A stretch of DNA of 41,879 nt from the NCBI GenBank assembly GCA_016875095.1, contig VGSG01000029.1, forward strand, positions 1 to 41,879. The letters run 5' to 3'. Positions 8,163 to 16,363 of the stretch are shown here, in pieces (the stretch's first letter is position 1; each line of letters begins with the position of its first letter). A program made the translations under genes and the position numbers. Source of the stretch: Deltaproteobacteria bacterium (GTDB lineage Bacteria > Desulfobacterota > Desulfomonilia > Desulfomonilales > Desulfomonilaceae). The notes under the pieces are model-generated. The model ran no database searches, was not told the DNA's origin, and saw only the letters and a list, made by a program, of their open reading frames with translations.

Positions 8163-8327
8163 ATGGCAACGCCAATTGCTCCTACCCCGGTCTTAGAGGG
8201 TGAGGACGCAGAAGAGTTCTGGAAAATGGACAGGGACGAGAGTTTGAGAGTGCCGCTAACCCCCACCCCAAAGCTGAAAGAAACGCGGGAGAAAATGCTT
8301 GCGGATGATCGAAGTCGCAAGAAATGA
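8163..8327 (+). CDS. 54-aa antitoxin-like protein upstream of GNAT
   Basis: ATG 8163 has a GAGG-type SD (GGCGAGGTGTGTT) and is open for 54 codons to TGA 8325. The sequence starts MATPIAPTPVLEGEDAEEFW.. and ends in a basic, lysine- and arginine-rich tail (..MLADDRSRKK). A conserved TPxLxGEDA-like start followed by a charged helix is seen in small genes preceding GNAT acetyltransferases, but no numbered family is claimed. It overlaps the GNAT gene by 23 nt (ATG 8305 is inside it), so the two are co-translated. Best reading: the antitoxin or partner of the downstream GNAT. It differs from the usual ribbon-helix-helix DUF1778 antitoxins in being half their length and lacking an obvious RHH. Confidence 0.6.
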   Translation: MATPIAPTPVLEGEDAEEFWKMDRDESLRVPLTPTPKLKETREKMLADDRSRKK

Positions 8328-8922
8328 GGTTCGATACGAAGGATTCGTTTTGAGACCCTGTGGCGCTGTCCCAGGGTCTTTTGATTGTGGAAAATCCGAT
8401 TTGAACGAGTTCTTCATCCAAGATCAGCTCCAATACGAGGAGCAGCTCTTGGCAAAAACCTATGCCCTGCTGCCTGAAGGAGGCGATGAAGAATTTCCCA
8501 AGGCCCTAATCAGCTTCTGTAATGATGCCATACGAGCCGAGTCGTTCGAGGATAAGAAAGATTTTGAAAAGATCAAGAAGCAGCTTCCGCATGGGAAGCG
8601 TTACAACAGCCTTCCCGCCGTCAAGATCGCAAGACTCGGAGTCCATCGTCATTATCAGCGCAAAGATGTTGGAACCCACCTTCTAAACATGACGAAATTG
8701 CTGTTCTTGACTGAGAACCGCACAGGATGCCGATATATTACAGTAGACGCCTACAGGACGAAAAGGGCGGTCGAGTTTTACAGAAAAAGGGGCGGCTTCC
8801 GATTTATGGAAAAGGAAGTGCAAACAGATTACGAGATGCGCTTGGCCGACCCTAATTTTGAAGTGGAAGATTCAGATGAAACCGTGTCTCTATATTACAA
8901 CCTGAAATGGACCCAATTGTGA
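8305..8922 (+). CDS. GNAT acetyltransferase, toxin-like
   Basis: The 205-residue protein starts at ATG 8305; TTG 8299 is an alternative. Near the N-terminus it has SFDCGKSDLNEFF, the region seen in GNAT toxins (FDCGxxxLNxFL). Motif A is AVKIARLGVHRHYQRKDVGT, in which the acetyl-CoA loop is Q118-RKDVG-T124, the Q/RxxGxG/A type with the last Gly replaced by Thr. ITVDAYRTKRAVEFYRKRGGF is the motif B/C region. Family members acetylate aminoacyl-tRNA or other amines. Pairing with the 54-aa gene and location in island DNA suggest a toxin-antitoxin pair; toxicity is inferred. The last 71 nt overlap an opposite-strand ORF of doubtful status. Confidence 0.8.
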   Translation: MIEVARNEVRYEGFVLRPCGAVPGSFDCGKSDLNEFFIQDQLQYEEQLLAKTYALLPEGGDEEFPKALISFCNDAIRAESFEDKKDFEKIKKQLPHGKRYNSLPAVKIARLGVHRHYQRKDVGTHLLNMTKLLFLTENRTGCRYITVDAYRTKRAVEFYRKRGGFRFMEKEVQTDYEMRLADPNFEVEDSDETVSLYYNLKWTQL

Positions 8923-9367
8923 TCCCCCCGCTACCGCGACACCATGCGTGAATAGTAAAAAGCTCCGGGCTAGTCGTATTGTCGCGCATCTCTGCCACAA
9001 CGCGGTATTCATTGCATGGGTTCTCAGTTTTAAGAGATGGCGGATCAGGGCATCGCAGAACATAGCCTACACAGTAGGGTTGACCGGCTCCCTCCCCTAC
9101 GTCTTGACCCATGACATACTCGCCTCCCGAAAAGTGGTGTTTCCATATCTTCACATTTCCAGAGGGGTTGGCGACAAATTCGTAGTCAATTCTTTCAATG
9201 AACCGAGAATCAACTTCAACCGCTCCTACGGCGGCTGGAGGGCGGCTTTCAGAGAGCTTCCGAAGACGTAGAAGCACGTCGGCCTTAAACCATGCGGAGC
9301 TTTCGAGCTTCAATTGTCCACTGCGGAAACGCAGGTCCCAGGAAGTCCAGTCGGGATTCCCAGGTGG
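8852..9367 (-). pseudogene. possible 5'-truncated ORF of unknown family
   Basis: The minus frame is open from 9367 to a stop at 8852. It has coding-like composition (..WTSWDLRF..WFKADVLLRLRKL..) but no ATG or GTG; TTG 9313 is the first usable start. An in-frame TAA at 9368-9370 lies just upstream. It may be the 3' remnant of a larger gene decayed toward the tRNA. The last part overlaps the GNAT gene and is probably not translated. No family was recognised. Confidence 0.3.
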
Positions 9368-9548
9368 TTATTGTCGAAAAAGGCACTCTTCCGATAATAC
9401 GGAATCCGTTATTTCTTCAAACAATAATAGCGCCGAGAATGCTCCGACGCGTACACAGTTGAAGCCCGAGGGGTTTCATCGAGGTCGGTCGCGAAAGCCT
9501 GAAAAGCGCTCGTCTCTCCCGAAGATCCGAGCGTCTTAATCGCCCCCT

Positions 9549-9582
9549 TTTTCCGCTTTGCGTTTACCGCTGATTTACCGCT
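9549..9582. repeat. three short direct repeats next to tRNA 3' end
   Basis: TTTTCCGCT (9549-9557), TTTACCGCT (9563-9571) and TTTACCGCT (9574-9582) lie 45-78 nt from the tRNA 3' end, with starts 14 and 11 nt apart. The layout resembles integrase arm-type sites; their function is inference. Confidence 0.45.
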
Positions 9583-9626
9583 ATCGTTTTTGGTCTTTTT
9601 GGCTGGCCAGTAACTTATTGGAATCA

Positions 9627-9702
9627 TGGAGCCGGGGATGGGAGTCGAACCCACGACCTGATGATTACGAATCATCTGCTCTGGCCTCTGAGCTACCCCG
9701 GC
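9627..9702 (-). tRNA. tRNA-Thr (anticodon CGU)
   Basis: On the minus strand the acceptor stem GCCGGGG pairs with CCCCGGC, followed by U and encoded CCA (9627-9629). The D arm is GCTC..GAGC. The anticodon stem-loop GATGA-TTCGTAA-TCATC carries anticodon CGT. The T arm GTGGG-TTCGACT-CCCAT is complete. The 76-nt gene is intact. Its 3' end faces the accessory region, the usual arrangement for island insertion. Confidence 0.96.
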
Positions 9703-9824
9703 CCTGGACGGGTAGCGCCAGGATAGATCAGGTCCGGCGGCCGTGTCAATGTTCGAGGCGCGGGCGCAGGCCCTCCCGGCGCATCTGAGCCGACAGAAGG
9801 GACCGGGGCGCTGAGACTTCGCTT

Positions 9825-10667
9825 CTAGGGCGTAACGCTGATAGGAACAGGCACAAAGGTCAGTACGAAGAGGACCAGCGCTGTCCAGCCCAGGAGCCTG
9901 GCGCCGCGGCTCAACGGGGTTACGGGGTCCAGCGGCGCAGGGTGACGAAGCCCCAGGAAAAAGACCAGAGCCCCAAAAACGAGCCAACCCGGCCATACGA
10001 ACACGCCCAGCGGAATGAGAACGCCAAAGAAGCCGTATGAAAACAAGGCGGCCTTTCGCGGTCCGACCAACGCATAGATCACATGCCCGCCGTCAAGCTG
10101 GCCGATAGGGAGTAGATTCATGGCTGTGACAAAGAGCCCGAACCAAGCGGCCACCGCAGTAGGGTGCAGAATAATGGTCATGTTGGCAGTGTACTCCCCA
10201 AACCTCAGCAGGGACAGGAGCTCCAGAATCAACGAGGCGCCGAAAGCAAAACTTTCACCCTTGGGCGGCTCCGGGAGGACTTCCGACAGGAAGAGCCCCA
10301 CCATGAGAAGCGGTATTGCCACAATGGCGCCCGCAACAGGACCACATGCGCCGACCTGCATGAGCGCCTTCCGATCCGTGATCGGGGACCGGATCTTGAT
10401 GAACGCGCCGAACGTTCCCGCGGGCCACGGTCCGGGCAAGAAATAAGGTGGCGTCACGTCGAGGCGGTTGATTCTGGCCGCGATGTAATGCCCCATTTCA
10501 TGCACGAGGAGAATCCCCATGAGGGGGACAGAGAATACCCACCCGCTCAGGAAAAACGAGATCCATCCGTCAACGGTCTTGTTCGCGTGGAGCGCGCCCG
10601 CAAAGGTGGTCGTGATTGCGGTCAACGCAAAGAGCGCAAAGTTGAGTCGAAAACGCTGTCTCCTAAT
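9825..10667 (-). CDS. site-2 protease family (M50) membrane metalloprotease
   Basis: A strongly hydrophobic protein with the zinc-binding HEMGH in a membrane helix (H42, E43, H46 counting from the TTG at 10625) and the third ligand region NLLPIGQLDGGH (D178). This is the M50 layout for intramembrane proteolysis or membrane protein turnover. About six membrane segments are visible. The start is odd. TTG 10625 lacks an SD, whereas GGAGG lies 6 nt before an in-frame ATT at 10667 that would add RRQRFRLNFALFALT and complete the first membrane helix. A 6-codon ATG ORF overlaps this SD in another frame. Coordinates given use the ATT; the product is sure, the start is not. Confidence 0.85.
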   Translation of the reverse strand: MRRQRFRLNFALFALTAITTTFAGALHANKTVDGWISFFLSGWVFSVPLMGILLVHEMGHYIAARINRLDVTPPYFLPGPWPAGTFGAFIKIRSPITDRKALMQVGACGPVAGAIVAIPLLMVGLFLSEVLPEPPKGESFAFGASLILELLSLLRFGEYTANMTIILHPTAVAAWFGLFVTAMNLLPIGQLDGGHVIYALVGPRKAALFSYGFFGVLIPLGVFVWPGWLVFGALVFFLGLRHPAPLDPVTPLSRGARLLGWTALVLFVLTFVPVPISVTP

Positions 10668-10911
10668 CGTGAACCTCCGTCATGATCAAAGAGTCGGCGG
10701 GGCGAAGAGCCATTACCGATGCCCGTGATATATGGACGGCTGCGCATTCGTATGGACCTCTTCCCATGCTATACGTCCTCCCCTCACCCTGCCCTCTCCC
10801 GCTGTGGGAACGAGGTTCCTGGACGCACTCCCTTACCGGAAATGGGTGAGTAGTGGGTGGCGATTCGTTCGGTCCGCCGACGAGCAATCGCCATTTCGGG
10901 GCCGATCCGGA

Positions 10912-12792
10912 TCACGGGGCCGCAATTTGCCCCACTGCCTCGTCGGTTTTCCGCAGGTGGACGGGTTCGGTGAAATGCGGATCGGGCCTTACCACTGAGA
11001 GAACCTCCTCCACGGTGGTGACACCGTTGAGCAGCTTTCGGATCGCATTCTCCCAAAGAGCGCTGAACTTCTTCTTTCGGGCCATTTCCTTCATGTCACG
11101 CACGCTCGGCTGGTCCGTGATCAATTTGGCCATGTCGTCGTCAATCGCCACAACCTCATACACGCTCTCTCTCTTGAAATAGCCGGTATCACGGCACTGA
11201 TGGCAACCTCTACCCCTCTTGAGCACGATAGTTTCCGGCCCTTCAAAGTTGAATCCCATCCGATTCAGTTCTTTCAGGCCGATCGGGTAGGACTCCTCGC
11301 ACGCGGGACATATCCTCCGGATCAGCCTTTGCGCGAGCAGGCCGACCAACGTGTTCGACAGCAAGAAATGGGGCGCTTTGAGATCGAGCATCCGGGTAAC
11401 AGCGCTCACCGCATCGTTGGTGTGCAGGGTGGAGAAGACGAGGTGTCCCGTGAGCGCGGCCTGCACGGCAAGGGACGCGGTCTCTTCATCCCTGATCTCT
11501 CCGATCATGATGATGTCCGGGTCTTGTCTCATCACGTGCCGGAGGATGGGTCCGAACGTCATCCGTTCGTCGGGGTCGTGGAGCATAGTCACCGCGGGAT
11601 TCACCGATATCTGATTGAAGCGCTCGTAAACCATTTCCACCGGGTCCTCTATGGTGGTGATATTCCGATCGGGAGTGGAGAGCGCCCGGAGCGCGGAATA
11701 GAGCGTGGTGGTTTTGCCCGATCCGGTGGGCCCTGTCACGAGCACGATTCCAAAAGGTCTGCTGATGAGTGACTGGAATATGGTCAGGTCCAGAGGCGAG
11801 AACCCTAGATCTCCCAGGTCCATAAAGAGCAGATCCGGGTCCTGGATGCGGCAAACGGCCTTCTCTCCGAACGCGGTGGGCACCGTGGAGACCCTTACTT
11901 CCACTTCCCGATGATGGAAGTTGAGCTTGATGCGACCGTCCTGAGGGCGCCGCTTCTCCGCGATATCCATTTGAGACATCCCTTTAATGCGTGTGACGAA
12001 AGCCTGGTGGAGCGGCGCGGGTATGGAGTCGATATCATGTAGTATGCCGTCGATGCGCATCCGAAGTAGGCTTCGGGATCGTTTGGGTTCCACGTGGACG
12101 TCGCTGGCCCTCTGGGAGATGGCTCTCCTGAACATCGCGTCCACAGCGGTCCGGATATTTCTGTCGGTATGGGAGATCTCTTCAAGGCTCTTGACTTCGA
12201 CCAGTCTCTCCAGGTCGGAAAGCTCCTTGAAGTGCTTGACATGCTTAGCTTCCGCGGCTCGTATGGAACCCTTAAACCCGTGAAACTCCAGAATAATCTT
12301 GGTAATGTCTTCTTTCGGCGCGATGACGATTTCCACTACTCGGCCGGTCACGCGCGAAACGTCCTCAATCACTTCTTTCTGGGACGGGTCATACACGGCG
12401 ATGCGAATCTTGCCGTCCACCTCGCCTACAGGCAGGACCAGGAAACGGTCGGCGAATTTCTGAGGGAGTGTCTTAGTAACGAAGTCGGGGTCGAGTTCCA
12501 GGGAGTCCAGTCTCATGAAGCCGAACCCGAGATGATCGGCCACGGCATGAACGATGGAGGCTTCGTCGAGCAGACCTTCGGGGCCGGAGAGCTTCATCTC
12601 CGCCACGATATCGATGACGGTGGTCTGGTGGGAGTGGGGCACACCTTGTTTGATCTGTCGCGCCCGCTCCTGCGAGAGGCGATCCTTAATGTACTGATCC
12701 GCCTCTTGCAGTCGGAGAATACCCTCTTCGTCGAGCAGTCCTCGGCTATAAAGGATCTCTCCTATTTGATTGAGATCGTTGTAGAGTTCCAC
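10912..12792 (-). CDS. GspE/PilB-type secretion or pilus assembly ATPase
   Basis: A 626-residue protein, GTG start at 12792. An N-terminal GspE_N/MshEN-like region (LGFGFMRLDSLELDPDFV..) is followed by the T2SSE ATPase core. Visible motifs: Walker A GPTGSGKT (about 352-359), Asp box region TTIEDPVE, Walker B-like IMIGEIRDEETA, and His box LVFSTLHTNDA. The zinc site has cysteine pairs CPAC (about 494) and CHQC (about 528). This is the cytoplasmic hexameric motor for type IV pilus extension or type II secretion. No gspD/F/pilC genes are adjacent, so which system it serves is open. The only other pilus gene in the window is a broken pilT copy at 39437-39863. Confidence 0.93.
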   Translation of the reverse strand: MELYNDLNQIGEILYSRGLLDEEGILRLQEADQYIKDRLSQERARQIKQGVPHSHQTTVIDIVAEMKLSGPEGLLDEASIVHAVADHLGFGFMRLDSLELDPDFVTKTLPQKFADRFLVLPVGEVDGKIRIAVYDPSQKEVIEDVSRVTGRVVEIVIAPKEDITKIILEFHGFKGSIRAAEAKHVKHFKELSDLERLVEVKSLEEISHTDRNIRTAVDAMFRRAISQRASDVHVEPKRSRSLLRMRIDGILHDIDSIPAPLHQAFVTRIKGMSQMDIAEKRRPQDGRIKLNFHHREVEVRVSTVPTAFGEKAVCRIQDPDLLFMDLGDLGFSPLDLTIFQSLISRPFGIVLVTGPTGSGKTTTLYSALRALSTPDRNITTIEDPVEMVYERFNQISVNPAVTMLHDPDERMTFGPILRHVMRQDPDIIMIGEIRDEETASLAVQAALTGHLVFSTLHTNDAVSAVTRMLDLKAPHFLLSNTLVGLLAQRLIRRICPACEESYPIGLKELNRMGFNFEGPETIVLKRGRGCHQCRDTGYFKRESVYEVVAIDDDMAKLITDQPSVRDMKEMARKKKFSALWENAIRKLLNGVTTVEEVLSVVRPDPHFTEPVHLRKTDEAVGQIAAP

Positions 12793-13052
12793 CGGGCCCG
12801 CCCGATTGTGCGCTGGGAGCCTGTCCCGGAGCCTATGGGCCTGAAGGACAAACTCCTTACGCCGCTCGTTTCCGCCTTGAACTCAAGAGCGTCCGGCTCG
12901 GTCGGCCGTCATGGCGCGTCAACACGCTGACACAGACGCTCCGCGCGCCTGTACGATACTGGAGAGCATCGGCGGAATCAAGAGTCACGTCGCAGGCCAC
13001 CAGTCGGTCCTTACCCGGTCCTCTCGAAACAAAGCGCCGGGCAAAAGAACAT

Positions 13053-13082
13053 CGAGGCTGCCGTGAGCATCAGACAGCCTCG
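13053..13082 (-). terminator. hairpin terminator after HU gene
   Basis: On the minus strand CGAGGCTG pairs with CAGCCTCG (8 bp) around a 14-nt loop that contains the HU stop codon, followed by ATGTTCTTTT. The T-tract is short, so termination may be partial. Confidence 0.5.
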
Positions 13083-13351
13083 TCCACTTTTTCCTTGAGC
13101 TCTTTTCCGGTCTTAAAGAAAGGGAGCCTCTTCGCCTTGACTGATATCCTGTCTCCCGTCTTGGGATTCCTCCCCGTGTACCCGTCGTACTCCTTCACCG
13201 TGAAGGAGCCGAAGCCACGGATCTCTATGCGGTCACCGCCAAGAAGCGCCTTGCCCATAGTCTCGAAAACCAGATTAACGATGTCTTCCGACTTGCGCTG
13301 AGGGAGATCCGCTTGCTGGGCCAGGGCTGCTACCAGATCTGATTTGTTCAT
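13070..13351 (-). CDS. HU/IHF-family DNA-binding protein
   Basis: A 93-residue protein with the family's signature beta-arm, GFGSFTVKEYDGYTGRNPKT, and a helical N-terminus (MNKSDLVAALAQQ). It bends DNA nonspecifically as HU, or at sites as IHF. The closest sequence in the window is the third copy at 38666-38947, and the two share nearly the whole arm. It lies 20 nt downstream of a second, divergent family member, so the two may be co-transcribed. A hairpin overlaps the stop. Confidence 0.93.
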   Translation of the reverse strand: MNKSDLVAALAQQADLPQRKSEDIVNLVFETMGKALLGGDRIEIRGFGSFTVKEYDGYTGRNPKTGDRISVKAKRLPFFKTGKELKEKVDEAV

Positions 13352-13371
13352 AGCAGCTTCCCACCCGCGTG

Positions 13372-13656
13372 CTACTTCGCCTTCTTGACGGCTTCCTTCA
13401 GCGCTCGGGACGGACTGAAACGGGGGACCTTTGTAGCGGCAATCTTGATCTTTTGCCTCGTCTGCGGATTGACGCCGGTGCGAGCCTTTTTCTTTACTAC
13501 TTTGAACGTCCCCAGGTCGGCCACGCGGATTCTTCCCTCTTTCTTCTTCAGCGCATCGTGAATAGCCGCGACCAGGGCATCCAACGAACCGGCCGCAGCC
13601 TTTTTCGTAATGCCGGCCTTTTCCGCAATCCGAGTAACTAGTTCGCTCTTCGTCAT
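13372..13656 (-). CDS. HU-family DNA-binding protein, lysine-rich
   Basis: A 94-residue protein from ATG 13656 with GGGAGG 7 nt upstream; a reading from TTG 13671 would start inside the SD. It has MTKSELVTRIAEKAGITKK, then a shortened arm (LGTFKVVKKKARTGVNPQTRQ) and a basic C-terminus. The arm lacks the usual GFGSF, having DLGTF instead, so it is a distinct paralogue from its neighbour. It is probably a nucleoid protein. A strong sigma70 promoter lies 63 nt upstream, suggesting high expression of the pair. Confidence 0.92.
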   Translation of the reverse strand: MTKSELVTRIAEKAGITKKAAAGSLDALVAAIHDALKKKEGRIRVADLGTFKVVKKKARTGVNPQTRQKIKIAATKVPRFSPSRALKEAVKKAK

Positions 13657-13718
13657 GATAACACCTCCCAAAATGTTAGAGCGTTCAAGGGCTTGAAGTG
13701 AGATTCAAGGATTGCAAA

Positions 13719-13747
13719 ATGTTATCGATAGCAAACTGATTTGTCAA
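13719..13747 (-). promoter_or_regulatory. strong sigma70-type promoter for the HU pair
   Basis: On the minus strand a perfect TTGACA (13742-13747) is followed after 17 nt by TAACAT (13719-13724), with an AT-rich spacer and surroundings. It is upstream of ATG 13656. Confidence 0.8.
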
Positions 13748-13823
13748 GTGAAATTCGCTTCGCGACACGCAGGAAAGTGGCATTGTGTCATGAAACTGGC
13801 TCCAGATGAAGTCATTTCCCCTC

Positions 13824-13852
13824 TTGACAAATCGCCTGGAACAGTCTACTCG
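13824..13852 (+). promoter_or_regulatory. possible promoter for 13890 gene
   Basis: TTGACA (13824-13829), a 17-nt spacer, then TACTCG (13847-13852). The -35 is perfect and the -10 weak. It is located 38 nt before GTG 13890. Confidence 0.4.
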
Positions 13853-13889
13853 ATCTTCCCACTCATGGGGCAATTCAGGAGGCGCCGGC

Positions 13890-14156
13890 GTGAACGACCT
13901 GCTGCTCCTCGGGCATTTGGAAGAAATAGCCACACGTCTTGGAATAGAACTGAGGTACGAAAACCTCGGTCAGACGGGCTTTAGGTCGATGGGAGGGCTT
14001 TGCAGAGTCGCGGGGAAGCCTCTCATCCTCCTTAATCGCCGGGACCCCCGGCGGCAGAAGATACGCGTCCTCGCCGAATCTCTGAAAAAGCTAGACCTGG
14101 AGGGCATCTTCATCCCCCCCGCGGTCCGAAGGGTCCTGGAACTCGAGAATAATTGA
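13890..14156 (+). CDS. conserved hypothetical protein (88 aa)
   Basis: GTG 13890 is chosen because AGGAGG lies 7 nt upstream; the in-frame reading from 13806 has no SD. The sequence NDLLLLGHLEEIATRLGIELRYENLG, then GGLCRVAGKPLILLNRRDPRRQKIRVLAESL, ends with IFIPPAVRRVLE. It looks like an intact small soluble alpha/beta protein of a type I associate with this lineage, with no assigned function. Confidence 0.75.
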   Translation: MNDLLLLGHLEEIATRLGIELRYENLGQTGFRSMGGLCRVAGKPLILLNRRDPRRQKIRVLAESLKKLDLEGIFIPPAVRRVLELENN

Positions 14157-14409
14157 TCGACAACTCACCCAAAGACCTTCCCCACCCCGGCCCAGGATTC
14201 TCTCAGGCGCAATGATTTGCGCGCCTGCGGCCAACTCCCCAGCGTGTATTTTTCAGCCCTCGGGCTGATCCGCGCGAATCGAGCTACTCTCCACGAACGG
14301 CCAACATTGTGTTTTTTCTGTTGAACAGGTATCTTTCAATAGTTCTGCGTCCCGAGTTCATCTCGTAGTCCCGGCCGACATCGTCCAGCCGCGAAAGAGG
14401 ACCGCGCAC

Positions 14410-16107
14410 GTGAAATCTTCCTCTCACACACTGAGCCTGAGCATTGACGAGCGTCTCGCGGTAGCGGCTGAACTGTTGGAGGAGAGGTCACGGGCTGAGC
14501 GGCTGCTCCAGGCGCTGTCCTGGAAACAAGGGTTCGAAGCGGGATATCCGCTCATCATGGCGCTCGTTGGGGGCACAGGCACGGGGAAGAGCACTCTGAT
14601 CAATTCCTTGGCAGGCAAGGTGATCAGCGCGGTTGGGATCAGACGTCCATGCACCCACACTGCTACGGTATTCGCGCACCAGGATTGGGCAAGTCAATTC
14701 CGCGGCTTTCCCTTTTCCGCGAGGCGCGGTGAGTCCGCCGCGGGGGCTCTCCCCAGCGAGATCACACTACTGACGCATGACAACGCTGACCTTGCCGGGC
14801 TCGTTCTCGTGGACACCCCTGATGTGGACAGCGTTGAACTGAGCAATCGCTTGGTAGCTGAGGATTTCTTCTTCGTCAGCGACGTGTTGGTCTTTATTAC
14901 CTCACAGGAGAAATATGGCGATCTGAGCGGACAACGGGTCAGAGAGCAGGCCCGCGCCTGGGGCAAAAAGATGCTCCTGGTGATGAACAAGGTGGCGTCC
15001 GACGCCGCATTTGAGGATTTCCGCGAATCACTGACGCATTCTGAGCGGTCGATCGCGGATGTGACGCGTGTTGCGCGACTGGATTCATTGCCGGAGCTGA
15101 TACCGGGCCTTTGGGAACATGCGGGATTCGTTGCCTTGCAAAGGCTTGCGTCAGACGAGCATCGGGAAGAAACTCGCATGGGCGAAATGGGCCGGCTGGT
15201 CCGGCAAACACGCCGCAGCTTGGAAACCCTCGAAGGATCGCTCAATGCGCAGTTCGAACGAATTGATCGCATCAATAAACGTATCGGGGCCCTCGTTGGC
15301 GCAGCGCAAGGAGAGCTGGACGCGGAACTGGACCACATTGTTTCGGATGACGTGGAGGCCCACATCCAGGAGCGCCTTCAGCAACTGCTCAGAAAGTACG
15401 ATATATTCTTCACGCCCCGCATGATCATTCGCAATGCCGTCCGGAAAGCCCTTGGCCTGGTGGTAGAGTTGTTTTTTTCCACGCCGACTGAAGCTCAGGA
15501 TAGGGAGAAGGCGCTTCGATCAGAAGACTTGGAAACCACGCGTTCATTTGTCCGGTTGCAGCCTCTCGAATCCGCTGTAGCCAAGCTGAACCTGAGAATA
15601 GCGGAACTGCTGGCGTCAGACCCGGCGTCTGAAGACCTCCGCCGCGTTGCTCGAACAGATGTGCCCCCATGGGACGAGGCGGAAATACGCCGGCGCTTTG
15701 AACCGGTCTTCCCAGGAGTGCAGAATTTGTTGGAAGCTGAATTCGACCGCCTTCGCGGCGGCTTGACTCTGGGGGACGAGCTCAAGCTTTACGGCTCATA
15801 CACGGTTTGGGCGCTCCTGTTGGTCACGGCGGAAATCGTGCTCGGAGGGGGCTTTACTCTCTTGGACGCTCTGCTGAACACGGCAATCGTTCCCTTGATC
15901 CCCAAGTGGCTACTGAACCTTAAGATAGTCGATCTGCTCCGTGAGATCGGTCAGCGGGTAGACCTGGCCTACCGCGCGGCGTTGAGCGCGATTGTGGAGC
16001 AACGGGGTGAGATGTATATCGCGGCATTCCAAGGGCTGCTCCCCGACGAAAAAGAGAGAAAGCTCGTGCGTGGCTTGAAATTGAGCCTTGACGGTGGGCC
16101 TGGTTGA
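14410..16107 (+). CDS. dynamin-like / Era-type P-loop GTPase
   Basis: A 565-residue protein, GTG 14410. G1 GGTGTGKST is at about 54-62, G3 DTPDVD at about 135-140, G4 NKVA at about 193-196. A long helical region follows, and near the C-terminus is a hydrophobic stretch (YTVWALLLVTAEIVLGGGF) that may contact membrane. This matches large bacterial GTPases of the dynamin/50S-binding-GTPase clan, but no specific family is recognised. It stands alone in its direction between an HU-linked gene and a protease. AGAGGA lies about 9 nt before the GTG. Confidence 0.8.
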   Translation: MKSSSHTLSLSIDERLAVAAELLEERSRAERLLQALSWKQGFEAGYPLIMALVGGTGTGKSTLINSLAGKVISAVGIRRPCTHTATVFAHQDWASQFRGFPFSARRGESAAGALPSEITLLTHDNADLAGLVLVDTPDVDSVELSNRLVAEDFFFVSDVLVFITSQEKYGDLSGQRVREQARAWGKKMLLVMNKVASDAAFEDFRESLTHSERSIADVTRVARLDSLPELIPGLWEHAGFVALQRLASDEHREETRMGEMGRLVRQTRRSLETLEGSLNAQFERIDRINKRIGALVGAAQGELDAELDHIVSDDVEAHIQERLQQLLRKYDIFFTPRMIIRNAVRKALGLVVELFFSTPTEAQDREKALRSEDLETTRSFVRLQPLESAVAKLNLRIAELLASDPASEDLRRVARTDVPPWDEAEIRRRFEPVFPGVQNLLEAEFDRLRGGLTLGDELKLYGSYTVWALLLVTAEIVLGGGFTLLDALLNTAIVPLIPKWLLNLKIVDLLREIGQRVDLAYRAALSAIVEQRGEMYIAAFQGLLPDEKERKLVRGLKLSLDGGPG

Positions 16108-16363
16108 CTTCGCTCATCAAGGTCCTATATCTAGGAAGGGTTTGAAGAAGAGATCGCCGTCCAACCGGACACCGTGACGTCGGCCCATTCGCATGACCGA
16201 GGGGACCGGGGCGCGGGAAGCGACTCGAAGAGAACCGGGAGTTTTTGGGGAGCCCCGTGCCCCGCGGGGCGGGAAATCCTCTCCCCTCCCTGGGGAACAG
16301 GAGGAGGGGGAGAACTCAAGCGGGTCCCCGGCGACTCCTGCCAAAATTCGCAGGAGGAGTCTT

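Noticed and set aside
9409-9996. 195-codon minus-strand frame across the tRNA
   Set aside because: It reads through the tRNA-Thr gene and the end of the protease in the wrong frame.
12094-12930. 278-codon plus-strand frame opposite the secretion ATPase
   Set aside because: Antisense of an unmistakable GspE/PilB gene.
16284-16316. CTCCCC-type repeat ahead of the M16 gene
   Set aside because: Low-complexity purine/pyrimidine run similar to other intergenic repeats; not a clear hairpin.
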